Shown one piece after another: positions 45,882 to 55,016 of a stretch of DNA of 64,000 bases; the stretch's first letter is position 1, and the number at the start of each line of letters is the position of its first letter. This stretch comes from Rhodospirillaceae bacterium. GTDB taxonomy: Bacteria; Pseudomonadota; Alphaproteobacteria; UBA8366. Location of the stretch: assembly GCA_002716125.1 (NCBI GenBank), contig PAZH01000022.1:95301-159300 (forward strand), given 5' to 3'. Under the pieces are notes generated by a model. That model made no database searches. It was not told the DNA's origin and saw nothing but the letters and a program-made list of their open reading frames with translations. Made by a program: the position numbers and the translations under genes.

Positions 45882-48800
45882 TTATGCCGAGTCGCGGATT
45901 TGTTCCGCGGTCTGCAAGTCGACGGAGACGAGTTGACTGACGCCTCTTTCGCCCATGGTAACGCCAAAAAGACGGTCCATTTTCGCCATGGTCAGGCGGT
46001 GGTGCGTCACCACGAGAAAACGGGTCTTTGAAGCCTTCGTGATCTCGTCCAAAAGGTTGCAGAAACGCTCGACATTGGCGTCATCCAATGGCGCGTCGAC
46101 CTCATCCAGCACACATATCGGCGCGGGATTGGTCAAGAACACGGCGAAGAGGAGCGCCAATGCCGTCAAGGCCTGCTCGCCGCCCGACAGCAGCGACATA
46201 ATCTGCAGTTTCTTGCCGGGCGGGCTCGCCATGATCTCCAGGCCGGCCTCCAACGGATCTTCCGCGTCCGTCAGCGCCAAATGCGCTCGTCCGCCACCGA
46301 ATAAACGTACAAAAAGCTCTTCGAAGTGCTGATTTACCTGCTCGAACGCGGCGAGCAAGCGTTCGCGTCCTTCCCGATTAAGCGCGGAAATCCCCTGCCG
46401 AAGCCGTGCAATTGCCGCGAGTAGATCCTCGCGTTCGGTCTGCATCGAGCCAATTTGCTCTTCCAATTCAAGGAGTTCTTGTTCGGCCCGCAGGTTCACT
46501 GGACCCATATTATCGCGTTCGCGAATAAGGCGTTCCAGTTTGACTTCGACGACGTCGCGCGGCGGCAGCTCTTCTTCGGGATCGATTTCCGCGTCGGCCA
46601 GAATTGTCTCCGGTTTGCTGTCGAGACGTTCGGCAATGCGCTCTGCAACGACGTCGCAGTCCGACTTCGCTTGCTCGACATGCGCTTCGGTGCGGACGCG
46701 CGCTTCCCGCGATTCGCCGAGTGCCGCTTCCGTTCGCCGAAGCGTGGCGTCAGCTTCGCTCAGACCGTTTTCCATTTCCGCCAGACGGTCTGCCGCTTGA
46801 TTCCTCTTTGTCTCTGAACCGGCAATCGTATCCATAAGGGCCGCACGTTGCGTCTCGATCTCTTTCGGGCGCGCGGCGAGTTGTTCTTTCTGTTCGGTTT
46901 CGGCGCCGCGCCGCGCTTCGAGTTCCTCGATTCGGCCGCGCGCGCCACCAACCCGCGTCTCCCAGGACGTGCGCTCGTTTGCGATCACCTTCAGACGCGC
47001 CTGGCGTTGTTCGGCCTCGTTCGCAATCCTGTCATGAACGCTACGGCGTTCCCGTTCGGTCGTACGGAGTGTCTCAATCTCCTCGCGCAATGCGCCGATC
47101 CGCTGGCGCGCTTCGACCGGGTCGGTCAATTGGGAGACGGAACTTTCGATGGCGACGCGCTGTTCCTGCGTTTCGGACAAGTCGGCCCGTACACGTTCAA
47201 GGAGCTCAGCCAGCGATTCGATTCGGGACCGGGTGCCGGCTGTTTCGTCCGCAAGCTTTGCATGGGCGGCGCGCGCATGTGACAGCGCATCGTATGCACT
47301 CTGCAGGTCGAAGCGGGCCTTGCGCTCCTGCGCAGCCGCTTCCTTTGCGGTTTCTTGTGAATCGATGTGGGTTTGGCGCGCGGTCTCGAAATTCTTTTCC
47401 ACCGCCGCCAATTGATCGCGAATCTCCGCGAGTCGGTTGCGTTGGCTCAAGCGCGTTGCCGCGGTGGTCTGGGCACCGGCGGTAACGGTGAAACCATCCC
47501 AACGCCAAAGCGCTCCATCGCGACTGACAAGACGCTGCCCTTCCCGGAGGGACGCGTGCAAATCGCGGTCGATTTCGGACGTCTCGATGACGCCGATGGC
47601 GGCAAGCCGCCTTGCGAGCGCCGGTGGGCCTTTAACGAATGCGGAGAGAGGTTTCGTGCCCTCCGGCAACGGTGCAGGCGAGTCGACCGGCGGTAGCACA
47701 TGCCAATGGACCGGCGCTGCGGTATCGATTGGCGCCGTGAGGTCGTCATCGAGCGCGGCGCCCAATGCCTTTTCGTAGCCTGGCGCGACGTCGAGGGCAT
47801 CGATCAACGGTGGGAACAGGTCCGAGTCGTCCTCCTTCAGGAGGTCGGCCAATGCGCTTTCTTCCGCACGAAGGCGGTCGCGCGCCGATTGCGCATCCTG
47901 AAGACGTGCCCGGCGTTCGGCCTCGGTTTGCTCCGCGGCGCCTCGGGTGGCTTCGGCCTCCTCCGAGGTCCGCCGGGCGGATTCGACGGCGGCTTCCGCT
48001 TCCGTAACAGCCTTTGCTGTCTCTTCAAGAGCCGTGTCTTCACCCACCTCCGCGCTCAATGCCTCGCGTTCGCGCTGAAGGGTTTCGACCCGTTCGGTCA
48101 AACTGGCATGCCGACGTCCAAGCTCGTCGCGCCGGTTCAGCAAGGCATCCTTATTGGCCTCCGCCGCGGCGACGGTCTGAGTGAGTTCCGCCAGTTCGGA
48201 TTCGCGGTCCCGCAATGTTGCGGCGATTTCTTCCATTGCGGCGCGGGCTTCTTCACGTCGCTCCGATTCGCCTTCGCGCGCCGCTTCGATTTCGGTGACT
48301 TCCGCATCCATGCGTTGGATGGCGGCTTCCGCGTCCGCTCCGAGCGATTTCTCACGCTCGATGTCGATGCTGATCTGATTGAGGCGTTGATCGACCGCGG
48401 CGAGCGCTTGGGCAATCCGGCCTTCTTCAGCCTCCAATTCCCGCTGTGCCACCAAGAGGCGCTGCAGTTCCGCGGCGGCCTCGGCTTCTGCCTGGCGCAG
48501 GTCCGGAAGCTTAGCGGCAATTTCCGCTTGCAGACGGGCGGCTTCACCTGCGTGCGCCGTACGGACGTTTACCTCCGCCTCGGCTTTGGTGAGGTCTTCA
48601 CGCGCCGACTCGAGTGCGGTCGTCGCTTCCTGCCATCGCAAATGCAGCTGCATCGCTTCATGGCGGCGAATGTGACCGCCCAACCGGCGATATCTAGCGG
48701 CCTGACGTGCCTGGCGTTTCAATCCCTGGAACTGACCCTCAAGGGCGACAATAACGTCGTCGAGACGCTCCAGGTTCGTTTCCGCGGCCCGCAAGCGGAG

Positions 48801-49343
48801 TTCGGCCTCGTGGCGTCGTGAGTGTAGCCCTTTGATACCGGCCGCTTCTTCCAAGAGACCTCGGCGTTGCGTCGGCTTGGCGCCAATCAGCGCGCCCACG
48901 CGCCCTTGGTTGACCATTGCGGTGGAATGCGCGCCAGTGGCTAGGTCGGCGAATAAAAGCTGTACGTCGCGCGCGCGGACGTCGCGCCCATTTATCTTGT
49001 AGCTGGACCCCGAACCGCGCTCGATCCGGCGAATGACCTCAAGCTCGGCCTCGTCGTTGAACTGCGCCGGTGCATCGCGGTCGGAGTTATCGAGAACGAG
49101 AGCGACTTCGGCGATATTGCGGGCCGGGCGATCCGCGGTGCCGCCAAAAATAACGTCGTCCATCTCGCCGCCGCGCATTTGCTTGGCCGACGTCTCACCC
49201 ATCACCCATTTCAGCGCTTCGACGACATTGGACTTGCCGCAACCGTTCGGCCCGACAACGCCCGAAATACCGTCTTCGATCTGGACTTCGACCGGATCGA
49301 GGAAGGATTTAAATCCGCTGAGACGTAACTTCTGAAAATGCAC
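45882..49343 (-). CDS. smc: Chromosome segregation protein SMC
   Basis: A 1153-residue SMC ATPase of normal length. It has an N-terminal head with Walker A VGPNGCGKSNVVEALKW (Lys37), two long coiled coils of about 300 residues each, a hinge near residues 505-640, and a C-terminal head with the signature LLSGGEQALTALALLFAV and Walker B ICVLDEVDAPLDDANVERF. The protein organises and segregates the chromosome together with ScpA and ScpB, which are not in the window. It follows the DsbA-like gene by 45 bases on the same strand. Confidence 0.97.
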   Translation of the reverse strand: MHFQKLRLSGFKSFLDPVEVQIEDGISGVVGPNGCGKSNVVEALKWVMGETSAKQMRGGEMDDVIFGGTADRPARNIAEVALVLDNSDRDAPAQFNDEAELEVIRRIERGSGSSYKINGRDVRARDVQLLFADLATGAHSTAMVNQGRVGALIGAKPTQRRGLLEEAAGIKGLHSRRHEAELRLRAAETNLERLDDVIVALEGQFQGLKRQARQAARYRRLGGHIRRHEAMQLHLRWQEATTALESAREDLTKAEAEVNVRTAHAGEAARLQAEIAAKLPDLRQAEAEAAAELQRLLVAQRELEAEEGRIAQALAAVDQRLNQISIDIEREKSLGADAEAAIQRMDAEVTEIEAAREGESERREEARAAMEEIAATLRDRESELAELTQTVAAAEANKDALLNRRDELGRRHASLTERVETLQREREALSAEVGEDTALEETAKAVTEAEAAVESARRTSEEAEATRGAAEQTEAERRARLQDAQSARDRLRAEESALADLLKEDDSDLFPPLIDALDVAPGYEKALGAALDDDLTAPIDTAAPVHWHVLPPVDSPAPLPEGTKPLSAFVKGPPALARRLAAIGVIETSEIDRDLHASLREGQRLVSRDGALWRWDGFTVTAGAQTTAATRLSQRNRLAEIRDQLAAVEKNFETARQTHIDSQETAKEAAAQERKARFDLQSAYDALSHARAAHAKLADETAGTRSRIESLAELLERVRADLSETQEQRVAIESSVSQLTDPVEARQRIGALREEIETLRTTERERRSVHDRIANEAEQRQARLKVIANERTSWETRVGGARGRIEELEARRGAETEQKEQLAARPKEIETQRAALMDTIAGSETKRNQAADRLAEMENGLSEADATLRRTEAALGESREARVRTEAHVEQAKSDCDVVAERIAERLDSKPETILADAEIDPEEELPPRDVVEVKLERLIRERDNMGPVNLRAEQELLELEEQIGSMQTEREDLLAAIARLRQGISALNREGRERLLAAFEQVNQHFEELFVRLFGGGRAHLALTDAEDPLEAGLEIMASPPGKKLQIMSLLSGGEQALTALALLFAVFLTNPAPICVLDEVDAPLDDANVERFCNLLDEITKASKTRFLVVTHHRLTMAKMDRLFGVTMGERGVSQLVSVDLQTAEQIRDSA

Positions 49344-49388
49344 TTGGGCCGCGACGATCGTTTAGACGACGTTTCGACCAGATCCGCC

Positions 49389-49994
49389 TCACTTTGCCTT
49401 TTGGGAGAATACCTTTTCGAATTCTTCGTAAGGCTGCGAGCCGACGATCTTATGGTCACCGTCGATGATAAAGGTTGGCGTCGCGTTTACATCAAATTTC
49501 TTCTGACCTTCAAGTCGCTTTTCGACCAGTCCGTCGATCAGTTCCTGATTTTTGAGGCAAGCGTCAAAATCGGACGGGTTCAATCCGCCGAGTTTTCCGA
49601 TCCGGGAAAGCTCGCCGAAGGGGTCCTGGCTGCGGCTCCAATCGGCTTGCTTTTGGAACAAAACGTCGATGAATCCGAAATAGCGTTTAAGCGGTGCACA
49701 CCGGGCCATGACAGTTGCGAGAAGTCCCAATTGGTCGAAGGGGAAGTCGCGATAAATCAATTTCACTTTGCCCGTATCGATATAGTTTTTCTTGATTTTT
49801 GGCAGAATTTCAGTGTGAAACTGTCGGCAGTGCGGGCAGGTCAGCGATGAATATTCGATCATTGTGATCGGTGCATTTGGGTCGCCGAGAATACGGTCTT
49901 TGAGTGCTTCCTCGGTCGTCGGCGGTGCCGCGTGAGCGCTGACAGAGATAAAGAAAGCAACCGAGAGTAAAGTCGGAAGTAGAAATCGTTTCAC
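49389..49994 (-). CDS. DsbA-family periplasmic thiol-disulfide oxidoreductase
   Basis: A 201-residue secreted thioredoxin-fold protein of the DsbA/thioredoxin_4 type. A signal peptide (VKRFLLPTLLSVAFFISVSAHA) is followed by DPNAPITMIEYSSLTCPHCRQFH, with the CPHC active site near residue 55, then a helical insert and the cis-Pro strand NATPTFIIDGDHKIVG. The GTG at 49994 follows GGAGAAC. The dciA-dsbA-smc order recurs in alphaproteobacteria. Confidence 0.9.
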   Translation of the reverse strand: MKRFLLPTLLSVAFFISVSAHAAPPTTEEALKDRILGDPNAPITMIEYSSLTCPHCRQFHTEILPKIKKNYIDTGKVKLIYRDFPFDQLGLLATVMARCAPLKRYFGFIDVLFQKQADWSRSQDPFGELSRIGKLGGLNPSDFDACLKNQELIDGLVEKRLEGQKKFDVNATPTFIIDGDHKIVGSQPYEEFEKVFSQKAK

Positions 49995-50108
49995 GCCGTT
50001 CTCCTGCAAATTTGCCTGGGGTTCGGCAATCTGCAATTAGACGGCTGAGCCCGAAAATCGACGCGAGTATAAGGATGCAAATGTGGCAGCATCAAGGCTG
50101 CGAGACGG

Positions 50109-50606
50109 TCACTTTTTCGTGGATTCGCCCGACTCGGAGAGAATCGCCATTCCGAGCCGATTTAATGTTTGCCGCATTTCGAGGTCTTCGACCGCCTCAA
50201 GACGGTGCGCCAATTCGGATTGACGGGCAGGATCTACGCGCTTTTTCGCTCGGCGCGGCGGTTTCGGATTTCGTTTCTTGAGTGGTGCCTGCACAAGCCG
50301 GAGTTCCGCAACGGCCGCATATCCGAAATAGCCGTTAATGCGTTCGATGAGGCGCGGTGCCTCATGCTGGAGCTCAAGCGCCGCCACTGGCGCCACCCTT
50401 AGATGGAGCGTGCCGTCCCGGCGTTCGCCGCGCGGGAAGGTGAGTTTGTCGGGTTGGCAGACTTTTGCCTGTTCGGCGCCGATAATGGTTGGCCAATCGG
50501 TCAGGAGGTTCGCTTCCGCAAGGCCACGCTTGCCAAGGGCTTTGCGGGTCAGCGCAGGGACGTGGCCGGCGATCGCCTTCGGCGGACCGCCGCGCCTCTT
50601 GTCCAT
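50109..50606 (-). CDS. DciA-like protein (DUF721)
   Basis: A 165-residue protein with the DUF721 core: LTRKALGKRGLAEANLLTDWPTIIG near residues 20-45, DGTLHLRVAPVAALELQHEAP, and INGYFGYAAVAELRLVQ. DciA proteins help load the DnaB helicase in bacteria lacking DnaC. A basic segment (KKRNPKPPRRAKKRV) precedes the C-terminal helix. The ATG at 50606 has GAGG upstream; the TTG at 50636 is the longer alternative. It is divergent from mutY. Confidence 0.85.
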   Translation of the reverse strand: MDKRRGGPPKAIAGHVPALTRKALGKRGLAEANLLTDWPTIIGAEQAKVCQPDKLTFPRGERRDGTLHLRVAPVAALELQHEAPRLIERINGYFGYAAVAELRLVQAPLKKRNPKPPRRAKKRVDPARQSELAHRLEAVEDLEMRQTLNRLGMAILSESGESTKK

Positions 50607-50675
50607 TTTACCGTCGCCTCGGTCATTCCCGGCCAAAATTCTAGCCCTTCCTTAATTGCGAATTATAGTAGCGTC

Positions 50676-51740
50676 ATGAGCCCGAGAGACGCCACCCGCG
50701 CAAGCGAAATTCTCGATTGGTACGATCGTCATCGCCGATCCATGCCCTGGCGTGCCTTGCCGGGCGAACGCACGGCCCCTTATGCGGTTTGGCTGAGCGA
50801 GATTATGCTACAGCAGACCACTGTGGCGACCGTCGGGCCTTATTTTACCGAATTCCTTTCCCGGTGGCCGACCGTTGGTGATTTGGCAGCGGCCGACCTC
50901 GACGACGTTCTGCATTGCTGGCAGGGGCTAGGGTATTACGCTCGCGCGCGAAATCTCCATAAATGCGCCGGCGTGGTGTCGTCTCAATACAATGGCCATT
51001 TTCCGGAAGAAGAAGCGGCGCTGCTTTCGCTGCCGGGGATCGGACCCTATACGGCGGCGGCAATCCGGGCGATTGCATTCGATAAACGCGCGGTCGTCGT
51101 CGACGGCAATGTCGAACGGGTTATGGCCCGCCTGTTCCGGGAGACCGATCCGCTGCCCGACGTGAAATCGTCCTTACGCGAACGTGCCGATTCGCTGACG
51201 CCGGACGAACGACCCGGCGATTATGCGCAGGCGGTTATGGATTTAGGCGCGACGGTCTGCATACCCCGCCGGCCGAAATGCATGATCTGTCCGTGGGTCG
51301 ACCATTGTCTCGGCCGAGATATCGCGGAAAGCCTGCCGGCGCGCCGTCCTAAGCCGGAGAAGCCGACACGCCGCGGTGTGGTCTACTGGATAGAGCGGCC
51401 TGATGGCGCGGTTTTGATCGGCCGGCGTCCCGAAAGCGGGTTGTTGGGCGGCATGATGGAGTTCCCGTCGACCGCGTGGCGCGAGGATATGGAAATCGAA
51501 GATATCTCGGATGTTTCGCGGCATGCACCGCTCGCGGCAACGCAATGGTCGGCAGACTCCGGCCTCGTTCGACACGGGTTTACGCATTTCCATCTCGAAT
51601 TACGGGTGCTGAAGGGACGAGTCGGAGCGGGCACGCCTGCACCTGACGACATGTTGTGGTGTTCAATCGATTCGTTTGCCGATCAAGCGTTCCCAACGGT
51701 CATGAAGAAGGTCGCTGAAAAGGTCCTTCGTGGCGGTTAG
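50676..51740 (+). CDS. mutY: A/G-specific adenine glycosylase MutY
   Basis: A 354-residue base-excision glycosylase that removes A mispaired with 8-oxoG. Features are PWRALPGERTAPYAVWLSE near residue 25, IMLQQTTVATVGPYF, the helix-hairpin-helix LPGIGPYTAAAIRAIAF, catalytic Asp in VVVDGNVERVMAR, the [4Fe-4S] ligands CIPRRPKCMICPWVDHC (C-x6-C-x2-C-x5-C), and a C-terminal NUDIX-like domain with RRPESGLLGGMMEFP. The open frame continues upstream to 50403 but overlaps dciA; the ATG at 50676 fits the family. Confidence 0.95.
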   Translation: MSPRDATRASEILDWYDRHRRSMPWRALPGERTAPYAVWLSEIMLQQTTVATVGPYFTEFLSRWPTVGDLAAADLDDVLHCWQGLGYYARARNLHKCAGVVSSQYNGHFPEEEAALLSLPGIGPYTAAAIRAIAFDKRAVVVDGNVERVMARLFRETDPLPDVKSSLRERADSLTPDERPGDYAQAVMDLGATVCIPRRPKCMICPWVDHCLGRDIAESLPARRPKPEKPTRRGVVYWIERPDGAVLIGRRPESGLLGGMMEFPSTAWREDMEIEDISDVSRHAPLAATQWSADSGLVRHGFTHFHLELRVLKGRVGAGTPAPDDMLWCSIDSFADQAFPTVMKKVAEKVLRGG

Positions 51741-51791
51741 GGAAATAAGCTAAACTCCGACAGTCGAATGGCGGCAATCGAAGGTAAAGCC

Positions 51792-52799
51792 ATGGATGGG
51801 TTATCAACACGCGACGGGCCGAAGGTGGATTTCAAGCCTCGGCGATTGGGACATGTCAATCTCTACGTCGGCGATCTCAATTCCTCGACCGACTTTTATA
51901 CAAACGTCGCGGGTATTGAGCTGGTGCGGCGAGAGCCTGGCATCGATGCCGTCTTCGTTTCCAACGGTAATACCCACCACGATGTCGCGCTCATGCAGTG
52001 CAAAGGGGGTGCGGTGCGGACGGGACGTGGCGGCTACGTTCAGGCGTCGAGTTTCCGGGGCGAGGTGTCAGGTCTCAATCACCTTGCGTGGGAAATGCAC
52101 AGCGAAGCGGTCCTGGTCGATAAACTGAAGACCGGCACGGCGAACGGATTGGAAATCAAGTTCAGCGCCGATCATTTGATTTCGCACAGCGCATATATCG
52201 AGGACCCGGAAGGCAATTATCACGAGTTTTACGCCGACGCGACCGAGGATTGGCGCGCAATATTCAATCCGGAGCGCGAGGATTTGGTGACCGCGGATTG
52301 GGATTGGCAGAATATCGAAGCACCACTCGGACCGCTGCGGCCCGATCCGGAAGACAAACGCCGTGTAGAAGCGGCGTTGTTCCATCCACGGTGTGTCACA
52401 CGCGCCGTTCTTGCCGTGGAAGACCCGGAACTTACCGATGTTTTTCTGACCGAGGTAGCCGGTTTGACACGGGTGGATGAAGCGGACGGCGTCGCCGCCT
52501 ATTGTGCGGAGGTTACGGCCTACGATTTGCTTATCGTCCCTGCGGATACGGTTGCGCGACCGGGCCTCGTTGGGTTTTCGCTGATGGTCGAAGACGAGTT
52601 CGATTTGAAGCGCTCAATCTCGAGAGCGGAGAAAATGGAAGTGGACGTCGCCTCGGTGATCGACGCCAGTCATAAGAAAAGCGCTGTCGTCTACGATCCG
52701 GACGGTTTGGCGGTCGAATTCTATCATCCGAAGGAAGCGGACGGTCTTCGATATTTGCCGGAACCCGGCGGCGATCCGTTTTGGATCTTCGATTACTAG
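51792..52799 (+). CDS. VOC superfamily protein, extradiol dioxygenase-like
   Basis: A 335-residue protein with two paired vicinal-oxygen-chelate modules, the size of catechol extradiol dioxygenases. In the first half, RLGHVNLYVGDL (His), GLNHLAWEMHSEA (His) and EDPEGNYHEFYAD (Glu) give a possible two-His-one-Glu metal site. The second half repeats the fold, ending VVYDPDGLAVEFYHP. An aromatic ring-cleavage role is plausible but unproven. The ATG at 51792 has AAGG upstream and is preferred over 51768. It is convergent with, and overlaps by four bases, the flavin oxidoreductase gene. Confidence 0.75.
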   Translation: MDGLSTRDGPKVDFKPRRLGHVNLYVGDLNSSTDFYTNVAGIELVRREPGIDAVFVSNGNTHHDVALMQCKGGAVRTGRGGYVQASSFRGEVSGLNHLAWEMHSEAVLVDKLKTGTANGLEIKFSADHLISHSAYIEDPEGNYHEFYADATEDWRAIFNPEREDLVTADWDWQNIEAPLGPLRPDPEDKRRVEAALFHPRCVTRAVLAVEDPELTDVFLTEVAGLTRVDEADGVAAYCAEVTAYDLLIVPADTVARPGLVGFSLMVEDEFDLKRSISRAEKMEVDVASVIDASHKKSAVVYDPDGLAVEFYHPKEADGLRYLPEPGGDPFWIFDY

Positions 52800-53932
52800 G
52801 CGTTTTCGATTCGCAGGCCTGCTTGGTGCAGGAGCGGCATAACGCGCTTTCCGAAGAAGTCGAGATCCGGCAGGAAATCGAAAAAATTGATCTGCATGCC
52901 ATCGCAACCGGCTTTTTTTAATTTAATGAACCAATCGACGATCTGTTCCGGTGTGCCGACGAGATGCACGTTGCCGCCGACCGCCCAGTTGCTTTTCGAA
53001 TGACCTTTCCATGAACTCTGATCGCCGCCCATGAACGTCGCGACGAAATTCTCAAGCGCGACGGGATCAGCTTGGTCCAGGATTCGATTGTATTGTGCCC
53101 AGGCTTCGTCTTCGGTTTCCCGGCAAATGACATGCGGGTTGATCATGATTTTGATGCGGCGCTTTTTCTCGCGCGCCGATTTGCGGATTTTCTTGATATG
53201 GGCGGGCAGCGTCCGGCACGCATCTGCCGGATCGGCGCCGCCCGGGCTGGTCACGAAAATGATGTCCGAGTGATCGGTCGCGTAGTCGATTCCGGCCGGC
53301 GATGAGCCGGCGTTGACCATGACGACGGAGCGGTTGACCGGCTTCGGTGCAACATAAGCTCCGTTCGTTTGCCACCACTTGCCCTTGAAGTTCAGTTCTT
53401 CGTCTTCCGACCAAAGCCGCTGCATGATGGTCGTGAATTCAGACGCCATTTCGTATCGCTTGTCGTGCTCGATGGGGTCGAGTCCGAACATGCGGAACTC
53501 GCTTTCTTTATAACCAGTGACGACGTTCAAGCCCCAGCGGCCGCCGCTCATGTGGTCGATCACCGCCCCATATTTTGCGAGGTGGAGCGGGTGCCAGCCA
53601 TACAGAATATGAACCGTCGCGATCAGCAGCGCGTTCTTGGTTATCGGCGCCAGGCCGGCTGACGTAATAAACGGATCGATGGCGTTTTCGCGAAAGTTAA
53701 TGTCGCCGCCGTAACCGCCTTTTCCCATCCATTGCGCCAAGGCAAACAGAATGTCGAAGCCAAGACGGTCGGCTTTGCGCGCGCACTTGGCATTGTATTC
53801 GAAGTCCCATGAGGTTTTGCGCGGCGCTTTTGACGGGCTCCACGCCCCTTCCTGATGCGGCATGAAGAGGCCGAGCATGAGGGGCTGTTGCGCGGCCCGT
53901 TCGAAGGCGGTCTTGGATCGTTCTTGTTTCAT
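52796..53932 (-). CDS. LLM-class flavin-dependent monooxygenase (RutA/SsuD-like)
   Basis: A 378-residue bacterial luciferase-like oxidoreductase of the FMN group. Typical segments are LGLFMPHQEGAWSPS near residue 20, RLGFDILFALAQWMGKGG, VIDHMSGGRWGLNVVTGYK and QAGLRIENA at the end. The GGRWGLNVVTG loop is shared with alkanesulfonate and pyrimidine monooxygenases. It needs a reductase partner for FMNH2, which is not in view. The substrate is unknown. Neighbouring VOC and amidohydrolase genes suggest a ring-oxidising pathway. Confidence 0.85.
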   Translation of the reverse strand: MKQERSKTAFERAAQQPLMLGLFMPHQEGAWSPSKAPRKTSWDFEYNAKCARKADRLGFDILFALAQWMGKGGYGGDINFRENAIDPFITSAGLAPITKNALLIATVHILYGWHPLHLAKYGAVIDHMSGGRWGLNVVTGYKESEFRMFGLDPIEHDKRYEMASEFTTIMQRLWSEDEELNFKGKWWQTNGAYVAPKPVNRSVVMVNAGSSPAGIDYATDHSDIIFVTSPGGADPADACRTLPAHIKKIRKSAREKKRRIKIMINPHVICRETEDEAWAQYNRILDQADPVALENFVATFMGGDQSSWKGHSKSNWAVGGNVHLVGTPEQIVDWFIKLKKAGCDGMQINFFDFLPDLDFFGKRVMPLLHQAGLRIENA

Positions 53933-54015
53933 CGCGGCAGTCTAACAGAATGACGAAAGGGGCATAGAGTTATAGTAAGAGCCGGTGGAACCGGGGAAAG
54001 AGCCAGGAGGATCTA

Positions 54016-54945
54016 ATGGAAGTTGGGATCGATGTCGGAATTTACGGTGCTTTGGCGACGCCTGAGAACGTTATCGGCCTCGCGCAATTTGCCGAATCGC
54101 GGAACTACCATTCGATCTGGCTCGCCGATCACATTGTTTTCCCAGCGAAGGTGGAGTCGCGCTATCCGTACAGTCCGGACGGTTCCTTTCCCGCACCCGA
54201 CACGGACCCAATTCTGGAGCCGATCGCGACGATGGGCGTGCTGGCGGGGGCGACGAAGAAGGTGAAGATCGGCACCGCCGTTCTTGTGATGCCGTACCGG
54301 AACCCTGTCGTATTGGGCCGAATGCTGGCGACCTATGACGTGTTTTCGAACGGGCGTGTCATCCTGGGTGTGGGTAGCGGCTGGATGGAAGAGGAATTCA
54401 AAGCCCTTCAAACGGCGGATTTCGGCGCCCGCGGCGCCGTCACGGACGAGTATATCGATATCTTCAAGAAAGTGTCGGCCGGCGGAACAGTATCCCATGA
54501 AGGCGAACACTATCGTTTCGACCCTGTTCAATGTTATCCGGAATCGCTGCAGCGTCCGCATCCGCCGGTTTTGATCGGCGGTGTTTCGAATCGTGCGTTG
54601 CGGCGGGTTGCGGAGAAAGGCGACGGTTGGATATCGGTTTCGCTCGATCCCGACGACATCCCGGAACGACTCGATAAACTTTCCGAGCTTTGTCGGCGGA
54701 ACGACCGCACGCTCGACGATCTTTGGCTCTGCCACAAGCTGTTCATCTCGATCGGGACGGCTCAGCCGGATTTGCGCGGGAACCGGAAAATGGGGACAGG
54801 GACGGTCGAAGAGATTACCGATGACCTAAAGCGGTTGCGGGACCACGGATACCGGTCGACGATCTTTCGCTATCCTGCATTCGATATCGCCGAACAGAAC
54901 CGCCAGTTCGACATCTTGGCGGATAAAATCATGACGAAAATCTGA
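54016..54945 (+). CDS. LLM-class flavin/F420-dependent oxidoreductase
   Basis: A 309-residue TIM-barrel oxidoreductase of the luciferase-like superfamily, closer to the F420-dependent branch than its 52.8-kb neighbour. Segments include IWLADHIVFPAKVESRYPY, ATKKVKIGTAVLVMPYRNPV, the GRVILGVGSGWMEEEFKAL loop and PPVLIGGVSNRALRRVAEKG. Cofactor choice (FMN or F420) cannot be decided by eye. A GGAGGATCT ribosome site precedes the ATG. It is divergent from the other LLM gene, 83 bases apart. Confidence 0.85.
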   Translation: MEVGIDVGIYGALATPENVIGLAQFAESRNYHSIWLADHIVFPAKVESRYPYSPDGSFPAPDTDPILEPIATMGVLAGATKKVKIGTAVLVMPYRNPVVLGRMLATYDVFSNGRVILGVGSGWMEEEFKALQTADFGARGAVTDEYIDIFKKVSAGGTVSHEGEHYRFDPVQCYPESLQRPHPPVLIGGVSNRALRRVAEKGDGWISVSLDPDDIPERLDKLSELCRRNDRTLDDLWLCHKLFISIGTAQPDLRGNRKMGTGTVEEITDDLKRLRDHGYRSTIFRYPAFDIAEQNRQFDILADKIMTKI

Positions 54946-54958
54946 AGCCGCACGAGAA

Positions 54959-54990
54959 ACGCCTTCAAGGATATTCCACCTTGAAGGCGT
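54959..54990. terminator. Bidirectional terminator-like hairpin between convergent genes
   Basis: A perfect 12-base-pair stem, ACGCCTTCAAGG and CCTTGAAGGCGT, has an eight-base loop. It lies 13 bases after the LLM gene and 26 bases before the end of the convergent amidohydrolase gene. The minus side continues TTTCTCG; the plus side has no U-tract. It probably ends the amidohydrolase transcript, and possibly both. Confidence 0.65.
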
Positions 54991-55016
54991 CCGCCGTTCG
55001 ACGTCTTACTGAATGT

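Noticed and set aside
47700..48821. A 373-codon plus-strand frame opposite smc
   Set aside because: It mirrors the coiled-coil region of SMC; the Phe/Arg/Gly richness is the complement of Glu/Ala/Arg codons.
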